Assembly: GCA_025964055.1 (NCBI GenBank)
Contig: JAOPZP010000362.1
Span: forward strand, 1 to 10,243
Length of the DNA: 10,243 nucleotides
Source: Conexibacter sp.
Lineage (GTDB): Bacteria; Actinomycetota; Thermoleophilia; Solirubrobacterales; Solirubrobacteraceae
Direction of reading: 5' to 3'
Under the pieces are notes generated by a model, which ran no database searches, had not been told where the DNA came from, and saw nothing but the letters and a program-made list of their open reading frames with translations. The position numbers were made by a program, and so were the translations under genes. This document shows positions 1 to 6,013 of this stretch, in pieces (position 1 is the first letter of the stretch; every line of letters begins with the position of its first letter).

Positions 1-1165
1 CCGGCGCCAGGCCGGCGCCGGCGTCGCTCACCGACACGCGGGCGCGCCCGCCCTGCACGGCCACCGCGACCGCGACCGGCGGCGCGCCGTGCATCACCGC
101 GTTGGCGACGAGGTTGTCGACCGCGCGTCGCAGCGCCTCCGGATCCCCGCGGACGACCGCGCCGCTCGCGGCCGACAGCGTGATCGGCTCGGGGTGGCCG
201 GCCACCACCAGCCGCGCGACCTCGTCGAGGGCGACCGCTTCGTCGCCGACGCCGTCCTGGGGCTGGCGCTCGAGCACGAGCAGGTTGTCCACGAGCCGCG
301 ACAGGCGCTCGGCCTCGGCCCGCAGGTCGGCGACCGTCTCGCGGTCGGCGCCGTGGCGGCCGAGGTACTCGATGTTGCCGCGCAGCGTCGCCACCGGCGT
401 GCGCAGCTCGTGCGAGGCGTCGGCGAGGAAGCGCCGCTCGTTGCCGCGCGCCTGGTCGAGGGCCAGGAGCATCGCGTTGAGCGTGCGGGTGAGCTCGGCG
501 ATCTCGCCGCCGCTGCCGGCTGCGGGCAGGCGGCGCGTCGGATCGCCGGTGCGCTCGATGTCGGTGGCGGCGGCCGACAGCCGGCGCAGCGGCGCCAGGC
601 CGCGGCGCGTGAGCACCGCGGTGATCGCGGCGCCCAGGCCTGCGGCGCCCAGCGCGCACAGGAGGATGAGCGTGCGGACGTGGTTGGCGGTCCGGTCGAT
701 CTCGCCCTCGCCGGCGGCGACGAGCACCGCCCCGCCCGCGGCCGGGCCGCCCGCGTCGGGCAGCGGCGCGACGAAGACGCGCAGCCGGTCGCCCGACAGC
801 GGCGCGTGCGTGTAGCCCGTGTGGCCGGAGCGGATCGCGGCGGCGACCAGAGCGCCGGTCGGCAGCAGGCGGCCGCCGAGCGCGGCGGAGCGCGCCACGA
901 TCCGGCCGCGCCGGTCGAGCACCTCGACCAGGAGCGCCTGGCCGCCGCTCGGGCTGTCGAGGGCGCCGGCACTGGTCAGCAGCGCCGGGGCCGACGCGCT
1001 CAGCCGCGCGACGTCGCCGGCCCGGGCGCGCAGGCCGCGGTCCTGGGAGGCGCGCAGCTCGTGGCCCACCAGGAACTGGGCCGCGAAGCCGAGCGCGGCG
1101 ACCGCGAGCAGGATGCCCGCGGCGGACGCGAGGGCGATGCGCAGCCGCAGGGACAGGCGGCTCAT
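1..1165 (-). CDS. Two-component sensor histidine kinase, HAMP-containing, C-terminus cut by window edge
   Basis: This is a membrane sensor kinase that would autophosphorylate on His and pass the phosphate to the adjacent regulator. The frame is open from ATG at 1165 to the left edge, about 388 residues. It shows transmembrane segment 1 (about residues 10-33), an extracytoplasmic Ala/Gly-rich sensor region (about 34-162), transmembrane segment 2 (about 163-187), a HAMP linker (about 188-240) and an H-box with SHELRTP, where the phosphoacceptor is His252. The N-box region has Asn351 and Asn355, and the G1 box DAGAG starts at Asp381. The later ATP-binding motifs lie beyond base 1. The ATG overlaps the regulator's TGA as ATGA, so translation is probably coupled. 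The architecture resembles EnvZ/MprB-class kinases. The signal sensed is unknown, and the sensor region matches no ligand domain I recognise. Confidence 0.93.
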   Translation of the reverse strand, partial: MSRLSLRLRIALASAAGILLAVAALGFAAQFLVGHELRASQDRGLRARAGDVARLSASAPALLTSAGALDSPSGGQALLVEVLDRRGRIVARSAALGGRLLPTGALVAAAIRSGHTGYTHAPLSGDRLRVFVAPLPDAGGPAAGGAVLVAAGEGEIDRTANHVRTLILLCALGAAGLGAAITAVLTRRGLAPLRRLSAAATDIERTGDPTRRLPAAGSGGEIAELTRTLNAMLLALDQARGNERRFLADASHELRTPVATLRGNIEYLGRHGADRETVADLRAEAERLSRLVDNLLVLERQPQDGVGDEAVALDEVARLVVAGHPEPITLSAASGAVVRGDPEALRRAVDNLVANAVMHGAPPVAVAVAVQGGRARVSVSDAGAGLAP

Positions 1166-1818
1166 GGCTCCAGCACGAAGCCGACGCCACGCACCGTGCG
1201 GATCACGCGCGGGTCGCCGAGCTTGCGCCGCAGGCTCATCACGCAGCGGTCCACCACGTTGTCCACCGCCGCCCCGCCCCACACGTCGTCGACGGCCTGC
1301 TGGCGGCTGACCACGATCTTCGGGTGGCGCAGGAGCAGGTCCAGGAGCGCGGTCTCGCGCGCGGTCAGCTCGACGTCGCGCCCGTCGCGGTGGACCCTGC
1401 GGGCGCGCGCGTCGAGGCGCAGCGACCCCGCCGCCAGCAGATCCGCGCGCGGGCGCCCGCGGCGCCCGATGGCCCCGAGGCGCGCCAGCAGCTCCTCGAC
1501 CGCGAACGGCTTGAGGAGGTAGTCGTCGGCCCCGGCCTCCAGCCCGGCCACGCGGTCCGGGATCCCGTCGCGCGCCGTGAGCAGCAGCACCGGCGCCGTC
1601 AGGCCGCGGGCCCGCAGCCGCCGGCAGACGGCGAGCCCGTCCATGCCCGGCATCGCGACGTCGAGCACGACCGAGTCGGGCGCCCGGCGCTCGACCGCCG
1701 CCAGGGCCGCCCCGCCGTCGGCGGCGGCCTCGACGTCGTGGCCCTCGGCCGACAGCGTGCGCACGAGCATCCGCAGCATCGCCGGGTCGTCGTCGACCAC
1801 CAGGATGCGCAGGCTCAT
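1162..1818 (-). CDS. OmpR/PhoB-family response regulator
   Basis: This 218-residue DNA-binding response regulator is the partner of the downstream kinase. The receiver domain (about residues 1-115) has the acidic pair Asp9/Asp10, the phosphoacceptor Asp53 in VLDVAMPGMDG, Thr81 in LLLTAR and Lys103 in LLKPF. All expected receiver residues are therefore present. The C-terminal winged-helix domain (about 125-218) has the usual ELTARE start and the ending SLRRKLGDPRVIRTVRGVGF, typical of OmpR-type trans_reg_C. The length is normal for the family. The ATG at 1818 is chosen because translation from it begins directly with the first receiver strand. A GAAGG lies only one base before the ATG, too close for a normal ribosome site, while a TACGCT hexamer lies six bases upstream, which suggests leaderless initiation. 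It resembles the MprA/TcrA group, but the specific orthologue is not assignable. Confidence 0.96.
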   Translation of the reverse strand: MSLRILVVDDDPAMLRMLVRTLSAEGHDVEAAADGGAALAAVERRAPDSVVLDVAMPGMDGLAVCRRLRARGLTAPVLLLTARDGIPDRVAGLEAGADDYLLKPFAVEELLARLGAIGRRGRPRADLLAAGSLRLDARARRVHRDGRDVELTARETALLDLLLRHPKIVVSRQQAVDDVWGGAAVDNVVDRCVMSLRRKLGDPRVIRTVRGVGFVLEP

Positions 1819-1824
1819 GCCTTC

Positions 1825-1830
1825 AGCGTA
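1825..1830 (-). promoter_or_regulatory. Candidate -10 element for a leaderless regulator transcript
   Basis: On the minus strand the sequence reads TACGCT, then GAAGGC, then the ATG of the response regulator at 1818. TACGCT fits the actinobacterial TANNNT -10 pattern. A six-base gap would place transcription initiation at or next to the A of the ATG. No convincing -35 sits at 17 bp; a TTGAGC inside the neighbouring repeat is 14 bp away, as might occur at an activator-dependent promoter. The assignment is inferred from pattern only. Confidence 0.4.
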
Positions 1831-1843
1831 CGCCGTCCCGATC

Positions 1844-1862
1844 GGCTCAACGCGGGCTCAAC
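1844..1862 (-). promoter_or_regulatory. 8-bp direct repeat, 11-bp spacing: candidate OmpR-type regulator box
   Basis: Two perfect copies of GTTGAGCC (minus-strand sense; 1855-1862 and 1844-1851) are separated by CGC, giving a repeat period of 11 bp, about one helical turn. OmpR/PhoB-family dimers characteristically bind tandem repeats of this period. The site begins 26 bp upstream of the regulator's ATG and just upstream of the candidate -10, so autoregulation is a natural reading. It overlaps the last codons of the small lipoprotein ORF. No third copy was seen nearby. Confidence 0.4.
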
Positions 1863-2071
1863 CCGACCGCAGGCTCTGCAGCGCCGCCTGGACCTTGGAC
1901 GTCGGGGATGCCCTGCTGCTGGGCGCTGCCGCCGGCCGCTGCGGAGGCGGTCGCGTTGGTGGTGGTGTTGGTCGTCGAGGCGGCGCCGCAGCCCGCGGCG
2001 CCGAAGAGGGCCGTGGTGCCGACGATGACGACGACCCTGCGGAACTTGGGCTTGATCATGTGCTTCAGCAT
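1847..2071 (-). CDS. Predicted small secreted lipoprotein, unknown function
   Basis: This is a 74-residue ORF upstream of the two-component genes and on the same strand. It has a basic start (KHMIKPKFRR, residues 3-12), a hydrophobic stretch VVVIVGTTALFGAA (13-26) and Cys28 in AAGC. That looks like a lipoprotein signal, although the -3 position is Ala rather than the usual Leu/Val/Ile. The mature part is Ala/Thr/Asn/Gln/Gly-rich, probably disordered, and short (about 46 residues). Two starts are possible: ATG at 2071, or ATG at 2059 (residue 5), which has a weak GAAG upstream. The stop is 28 bases before the regulator's ATG. No family is recognised. The signal-like organisation argues that it is real, but its size and the GC-rich setting leave some doubt. 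It could be a sensor accessory or target of the two-component system. Confidence 0.6.
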   Translation of the reverse strand: MLKHMIKPKFRRVVVIVGTTALFGAAGCGAASTTNTTTNATASAAAGGSAQQQGIPDVQGPGGAAEPAVGLSPR

Positions 2072-2132
2072 CGACCGCCCGGCTGGGCGTCCGCTGGGCC
2101 GCCCCTGAGCGGTTGCCGGACCTCCGCCGCCC
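2072..2132. other. Short intergenic gap between the ALDH operon end and the lipoprotein gene
   Basis: This 61-bp gap lies between the ALDH stop and the small lipoprotein start. It contains competing short GC stems, for example CGCCC (2076-2080) with GGGCG (2085-2089) around a four-base loop, and CCGCT (2091-2095) with AGCGG (2108-2112). No T-tract follows, so an intrinsic terminator is not established. No clear promoter for the lipoprotein gene is visible. Read-through from the catabolic operon into the lipoprotein/two-component genes is therefore possible. Confidence 0.35.
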
Positions 2133-3623
2133 TCAGCCGAGGGCGAACGGGTCGCGGGCCTGGGCGTCGTCGAGCGCCACCCACACGGTCTTGGTCTCGG
2201 TGAACTCGTAGACCGCCTCGTGGCCGTTCTCCCGCCCGATCCCGCTCATCTTGAAGCCGCCGAAGGGCGCGTTGGGCGCGACCATCCGGTACGTGTTGAC
2301 CCAGACGCTGCCGGCCTGCAGACGGTGCGCGACGCGGTGGGCGCGCCGGACGCTCTCGGTCCACACGCCCGCGGCGAGGCCGAACTCCGAGCGGTTGGCC
2401 AGCGCGACGGCGTCGTCCTCGGTGTCGAACGCGAGCACTGAGAGGACCGGACCGAAGACCTCCTCGCGCGCGATCTCCATGTCGGGACCGACGTCGGTGA
2501 GGATCGTCGGCTCGTAGAAGAGCCCGCCGAGCGAGGCCGACACGCACGCCCCGTGCGCGACGGTGGCGCCCTCGGCGCGGGCGCGGTCCATGAGCCCGGA
2601 GACCTTCTCGAGCTGCGCGGCGTTGGCCAAGGGCCCCATCTCGCTGTCGGGCGCCATCGGGTCGCCGAGCTTGATCGCCGTGGCCATCGTGACGAGCCGG
2701 TCGACGACCTCGTCGTGGACGTCGCGATGGACCAGCAGCCGCGAGCCGGCGACGCACGTCTGGCCCGTGGCGGCGAACACGCCGGCGACGATGCCGGTGG
2801 CCGCCGCGTCCAGGTCGGCGTCCGGGAAGACCAGCTGCGCGGACTTGCCGCCGAGCTCGAGCGCGACCCGCGTCATGTTGTCCATCGCCGCCTTGCCGAC
2901 GGCGATGCCGGTCTGGGTCGAGCCGGTGAACGTCACCTTGTCGACGCCGGGGTGCGACACCAGCCACTGGCCGAGCTCGGGCGCGACGCCGGTGACCACG
3001 TTGAAGACGCCCGGGGGGAACCCGGCGCGCTCCACGCAGCGGGCGAACTCGAGCGTCGAGATCGGCGTGTAGGGCGACGGCTTGGCGACGACCGTGCAGC
3101 CGGCCGCCAGCGCGGGCGCCAGCTTCCAGGTCAGGAGCATCAGCGGCGAGTTCCACGCCATGATCGCCCCGACCACGCCGACCGGCTCGCGGCGCGTGTA
3201 GAGGAAGTACCCCGGCTTGTGGGAGGGGATCGACGCGCCCTCCAGCTTGTCGGCCATCCCGGCGAAGTAGTTGTAGTAGTCGGCGAGCGCCTTGGCCTGG
3301 CCCAGCGTCTCGCGCAGGAGCTTTCCGTTGCCGCGGGTCTCCACCGCGGCCAGGTGCTCGGCCTCCTCGGCCAGCACGATCGCCAGGCGCCGCATGCACG
3401 CCGCGCGGTCGGCTCCCGTCATGGCGCCCCAGGGTCCGTCGAGGGCGCCGCGCGCCGCGCCAACCGCGCGGTCGACGTCCTCCCGGCCGGCCTCGGGCGC
3501 GCGTGCCCACGCCTGGCCCGTGAACGGGTTGAGCGCCTCGTAGGTCGCGCCGCCGGTGGCGGGGCGCTGCTCGCCGCCGATCGCCAGGCCGTAGGTGGTG
3601 AGCTCGTCGGAGGAGGAGATCAT
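2133..3623 (-). CDS. NAD(P)-dependent aldehyde dehydrogenase
   Basis: This 496-residue cytosolic ALDH-superfamily enzyme oxidises an aldehyde to an acid. The length is full for the family. The oxyanion Asn158 lies in AWNSPL, Lys181 in the cofactor site, GSTQTG begins at 234, and the general base Glu256 lies in ELGGKS. The nucleophile Cys290 lies in GQTCVAG, and Glu388 in EEVFGP contacts the nicotinamide ribose. The end has the usual PFGGFKMSGIGRENG. One oddity is that the Glu normally three residues after the cofactor-site Lys, which hydrogen-bonds the adenosine ribose, is Pro184 here (KPSPYTP); NAD preference should not be assumed. It is the last gene of the lyase-dehydrogenase-ALDH operon. 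Its ATG overlaps the upstream TGA as ATGA, and a GGAGG lies seven bases before the start. Betaine-aldehyde and semialdehyde dehydrogenases are possible relatives. The substrate is unknown, but the operon suggests a semialdehyde. Confidence 0.95.
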   Translation of the reverse strand: MISSSDELTTYGLAIGGEQRPATGGATYEALNPFTGQAWARAPEAGREDVDRAVGAARGALDGPWGAMTGADRAACMRRLAIVLAEEAEHLAAVETRGNGKLLRETLGQAKALADYYNYFAGMADKLEGASIPSHKPGYFLYTRREPVGVVGAIMAWNSPLMLLTWKLAPALAAGCTVVAKPSPYTPISTLEFARCVERAGFPPGVFNVVTGVAPELGQWLVSHPGVDKVTFTGSTQTGIAVGKAAMDNMTRVALELGGKSAQLVFPDADLDAAATGIVAGVFAATGQTCVAGSRLLVHRDVHDEVVDRLVTMATAIKLGDPMAPDSEMGPLANAAQLEKVSGLMDRARAEGATVAHGACVSASLGGLFYEPTILTDVGPDMEIAREEVFGPVLSVLAFDTEDDAVALANRSEFGLAAGVWTESVRRAHRVAHRLQAGSVWVNTYRMVAPNAPFGGFKMSGIGRENGHEAVYEFTETKTVWVALDDAQARDPFALG

Positions 3624-4537
3624 CGGGAGGCCTCCAGCGCGTCGGCGCGGCCCCGCAGGACGTCGGCCATCCGGACCACGTCGTCCTCGCCGTAGCCGCT
3701 CGCGGCGGCCAGCGTGAGCGCCTCGTCGGCGACCGCGATCGACAGCATCGGCACGTCGGTGCTGCGGCCCAGCTCCAGTGCCAGGCCGAGGTCCTTCTTG
3801 AGCAGGCGCACGGTGAAGAAGACCTCCACGGAGTCGGGGTCGAGGAACGCTTCGCGCTTGTAGGTGATGTACGGCGAGCCGATCGCGCTGTCGGCCAGGA
3901 CGTCCAGGGCGCGGTCGCGCGGGATGCCGCTGCGCTCGGCGGCGACGAGGACCTCCGACAGCGCGAGGTTCGTCACGCCGATCAGCGCGTTGACCGAGAG
4001 CTTCATGGCCGCCCCGGCGCCGGAGGCGCCGAGGTGGTGCTGGGCCCGCGTCATGGCCTCGAGCACGGGGCGCGCGCGCTGGAAGGCCGCGGCCTCGCCG
4101 CCGACCATCGCGACGAGCTGCGCGTCGCGGGCGGCGGGGATGCTGCCCGAGACCGGCGAGTCCAGGAGCTCTGCGCCGCGCTCCGCGCAGCTCGTGGCCA
4201 GGCGCCGCGCCAGCTCGGGGCCGATCGTGCTCATCTCGAGGACGAGGTCGCCGGCCGAGAGCCCGGCCAGCACGCCGTCGTCGCCGTGGTAGACGGCCTC
4301 GGCGGCGGCGCCGTCGGCGATCATCGTGATCGTCACGTCGGCCGCCGCGGCGACGGCCGCGGGGGTCTCGGCCACCACGGCGCCGCGCTCCGCGACGGGC
4401 GCGCAGCGCTCGACGGTGCGGTTGTAGACCGTCACGGGGAACCCGGCGTCGAGGAGGTGGCCGACCATCGGGCGGCCCATCCGGCCCATCCCGATGAAGC
4501 CGACATGCGGCCGGTCCTGAAGTTGTTGCGCTTGCAC
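3620..4537 (-). CDS. Beta-hydroxyacid dehydrogenase (3-hydroxyisobutyrate dehydrogenase / tartronate semialdehyde reductase family)
   Basis: This 305-residue enzyme is predicted to interconvert a 3-hydroxyacid and its semialdehyde with NAD(P). The N-terminal Rossmann domain has GFIGMGRMG (residues 13-21). The YNRT after strand 2 (Asn39-Arg40) is a pattern linked with NADP preference in this family. The substrate motif DSPVSGS starts at Asp126. The catalytic Lys179 lies in GAGAAMKLSVN, with Asn183 four residues later. The all-helical C-terminal domain is complete. The start is GTG at 4537, with GAGGA eight bases upstream and residue 1 eleven residues before the first strand. It lies 25 bp after the lyase stop and shares an ATGA with the ALDH, so it is the middle gene of the operon. 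A reductase/dehydrogenase next to an ALDH suggests that a semialdehyde is the shared intermediate. The exact substrate (hydroxyisobutyrate, glycerate, hydroxymethylglutarate and others) cannot be decided. Confidence 0.93.
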   Translation of the reverse strand: MQAQQLQDRPHVGFIGMGRMGRPMVGHLLDAGFPVTVYNRTVERCAPVAERGAVVAETPAAVAAAADVTITMIADGAAAEAVYHGDDGVLAGLSAGDLVLEMSTIGPELARRLATSCAERGAELLDSPVSGSIPAARDAQLVAMVGGEAAAFQRARPVLEAMTRAQHHLGASGAGAAMKLSVNALIGVTNLALSEVLVAAERSGIPRDRALDVLADSAIGSPYITYKREAFLDPDSVEVFFTVRLLKKDLGLALELGRSTDVPMLSIAVADEALTLAAASGYGEDDVVRMADVLRGRADALEASR

Positions 4538-4562
4538 GATCGTGGTCCTCGGTGTCGGGGGT

Positions 4563-5924
4563 TCAGCGGGTCCGGCCGGTGCGCCAGGTGGTCAGCGCGG
4601 TGTCGCAGACCGCCGGGGCGCTCCCGACATAGTCGCCGGAAGTGGGGAGCGCGCCCACGTCCTCGAGCGCGCCGCAGCGCTCGCGGACCGCCTCCTCGAG
4701 GGTGAGCGCGCGGACGCGGACGTCCTGCGCGGCCGCGTAGACGACGTCGTGGGCCTGCTGGCGGCCCAGGGCCGGGGCCAGGGCGATCATGTAGGCCTCG
4801 GCCATGATCAGGCCGCCGTCGGCGTGCAGGTTGCGCTGCATCGCCGCGGGGTCGACGTCGAGGCCGGCGACGACCTCGGCCGCCCCGCGCAACGCGGCGG
4901 CGGTCAGGCACGCGACCTGCGGGAGCACGTGCCACTCGACCTGCCACTCGCCGGCCGCGCGCTCGTGCCCGGCCTCGGCCGCGCGGGGGAGCGCCGCGGC
5001 CAGCGCCTGCGCCGTCACGGCGAGCCCGATGACGGCCTCCGAGCCGATCGGGTTGCGCTTCTGCGGCATGGTCGAGGACGCTCCGCGGTGGTGGCCTGAC
5101 GCCTCCGAGAGCTCGCCGACCTCGGTGCGCGACAGGTCGATGACCTCGCGCGCCAGGCGGGCGGCGGTCGCCGCGAGCTGGGTGCAGAGCTGGCCGAACT
5201 CGACGACGCCGTCGCGGGCCACGTGCCACGGCACGTCGTCGGCGCGCAGGCCCAGCTGCGCGGCCATGCGCGTGCGCAGGGCGGTGGACTCCGGGCCGAG
5301 CGCCGCCGACGTGCCGCCGGCGCCGTGCAGCGACAGCACGGCGATGCGCGGGAGCGCCTGCTCGAGGCGCTCGCGGTGGCGGGCGAGCTGGGCGACGAAC
5401 ACGGCGAGCTTGGCGCCGAGCGTCGTCGGGACGGCCTGCTGGGCATGGGTGCGGCCGGGCATCACCGTGTCGCGATGGGCGGTGGCCAGCGACGCGAGCG
5501 CCTCGCCGAGCTCGTCGACGAGCTCCTGCAGCCGGCCGAGCGCGTCGCGCAGCGCCAGCGCCAGGGCGGTGTCCATGATGTCCTGCGTGGTCGCGCCGTA
5601 GTGCACGCGCTCGGGGACCGAGCCCGGGATGGCGGCCGCGACGGCGCGGACCAGGCCGAGGATCGGGTAGCCGACGTTGGCCGCGTCGCGCCACAGGGCG
5701 TCGCGGTCGATGGCCGTCTCGAGCGCCGCGAGCACCGCGTCGCACTCCGTGGCGGAGATGTGGCCGAGCGCCGCCTGCGCCTCGGCGAGCGCCCCCTCGA
5801 CCCGCAGCCAATCCGCGATGCTGCGGTCCTCGCTGAAGATCTCCTGCATCTCCGGATCCACGTGCAGGCGGGTCAGAAGCGAGAACGGCTCACGAGCTGG
5901 GGCGACGGCGGAGGGGAGCGACAT
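4563..5924 (-). CDS. Fumarase/aspartase-superfamily lyase, 3-carboxy-cis,cis-muconate cycloisomerase / adenylosuccinate lyase-like
   Basis: This 453-residue enzyme belongs to the superfamily that eliminates (or adds) amines or carboxylate oxygens across a carboxylated double bond. Numbering from the ATG at 5924, VHYGATTQD (His108) and GRTHAQQAVPTT (His160) are the substrate and acid/base regions. The flexible signature loop SSTMPQKRNP (283-292) carries the catalytic serine. The N-terminus (EIFSEDRSIADWLRVEGALAEAQAALG) resembles PcaB, and the length matches PcaB (about 450). The ATG at 5924 is preferred because similarity begins about ten residues downstream, but it has no SD. The in-frame GTG at 5945 (with GAGGGG close by) and TTG at 5972 are alternatives. 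It is first in the operon, with dehydrogenases rather than protocatechuate genes downstream. Genuine carboxymuconate cycloisomerisation is therefore doubtful, and lysis of an N-succinyl-type or carboxylated substrate is equally possible. Confidence 0.9.
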   Translation of the reverse strand: MSLPSAVAPAREPFSLLTRLHVDPEMQEIFSEDRSIADWLRVEGALAEAQAALGHISATECDAVLAALETAIDRDALWRDAANVGYPILGLVRAVAAAIPGSVPERVHYGATTQDIMDTALALALRDALGRLQELVDELGEALASLATAHRDTVMPGRTHAQQAVPTTLGAKLAVFVAQLARHRERLEQALPRIAVLSLHGAGGTSAALGPESTALRTRMAAQLGLRADDVPWHVARDGVVEFGQLCTQLAATAARLAREVIDLSRTEVGELSEASGHHRGASSTMPQKRNPIGSEAVIGLAVTAQALAAALPRAAEAGHERAAGEWQVEWHVLPQVACLTAAALRGAAEVVAGLDVDPAAMQRNLHADGGLIMAEAYMIALAPALGRQQAHDVVYAAAQDVRVRALTLEEAVRERCGALEDVGALPTSGDYVGSAPAVCDTALTTWRTGRTR

Positions 5925-5936
5925 GTTTCGGGAAGG

Positions 5937-5964
5937 TTGACACACGGCCCCTCGACTGTAAAGT
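5937..5964 (+). promoter_or_regulatory. Sigma-70-type promoter for the amidohydrolase gene
   Basis: The -35 TTGACA (5937-5942) matches the consensus fully. After 16 bp comes a -10 TAAAGT (5959-5964, four of six matches and fitting TANNNT). The expected transcription start is near 5971, giving a leader of about 43 bases to the TTG start at 6014. The region is conspicuously less GC-rich than its surroundings. Confidence 0.6.
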
Positions 5965-5965
5965 C
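5954..5965. promoter_or_regulatory. Partial palindrome GACT-N4-AGTC, candidate operator
   Basis: GACTGTAAAGTC is symmetric at 10 of 12 positions and sits directly over the amidohydrolase -10 element and the candidate minus-strand -35. A repressor bound here would block the plus-strand promoter and possibly both. No cognate regulator is encoded in this window, and short palindromes also occur by chance. Confidence 0.35.
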
Positions 5966-5979
5966 TCGCCAACCACTAG

Positions 5980-5996
5980 CGCAGGCCTCGCAGGCC
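5980..5996 (+). repeat. Tandem CGCAGGCC direct repeat in the amidohydrolase leader
   Basis: Two perfect copies of CGCAGGCC (5980-5987 and 5989-5996) are separated by one T, a 9-bp period. They lie just downstream of the expected transcription start and three bases before the SD. They could be a protein-binding site or a coincidence of GC-rich sequence. Confidence 0.5.
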
Positions 5997-5999
5997 ATT

Positions 6000-6006
6000 G
6001 GAGGAG
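6000..6006 (+). promoter_or_regulatory. Ribosome binding site deciding a TTG start
   Basis: GGAGGAG lies seven bases before TTG at 6014. It is a near-perfect Shine-Dalgarno sequence and fixes the amidohydrolase start at this non-ATG codon. Confidence 0.85.
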
Positions 6007-6013
6007 ACCAACC

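Larger units (their letters stand above)
5925..6013. promoter_or_regulatory. Shared divergent control region, lyase operon versus amidohydrolase
   Basis: This 89-bp region lies between two divergent starts. On the plus strand it holds a perfect TTGACA -35, a TAAAGT -10, a GACT-N4-AGTC partial palindrome over that -10, a tandem CGCAGGCC repeat in the leader and a strong SD. On the minus strand a TTTACA (5963 down to 5958) could be a -35 for the lyase operon, with a weak CAACCT-like -10 near 5937-5942. If so, the two promoters would overlap almost exactly. The minus-strand promoter is much less convincing than the plus-strand one. Confidence 0.5.

Noticed and set aside
89..1522. Long plus-strand open frame (477 codons) opposite the kinase and regulator
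   Set aside because: Its translation is Arg/Ala/Gly-rich low-complexity without domains, and it runs antisense to two genes with complete motifs. It is a GC-composition shadow.
2553..3695. Plus-strand open frame of 380 codons opposite the ALDH
   Set aside because: It shows no recognisable fold and has an His/Arg/Asp-rich composition typical of antisense frames; the opposite strand encodes an intact ALDH.
4563..5924. Naming the lyase pcaB
   Set aside because: The family motifs fit, but no protocatechuate or beta-ketoadipate genes are nearby, and the superfamily covers several reactions.
4563..5972. TTG start at 5972 for the lyase
   Set aside because: It would add 16 residues unlike the family, run through the predicted promoter and lacks an SD. 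ATG 5924 gives a family-like N-terminus, although GTG 5945 cannot be excluded.
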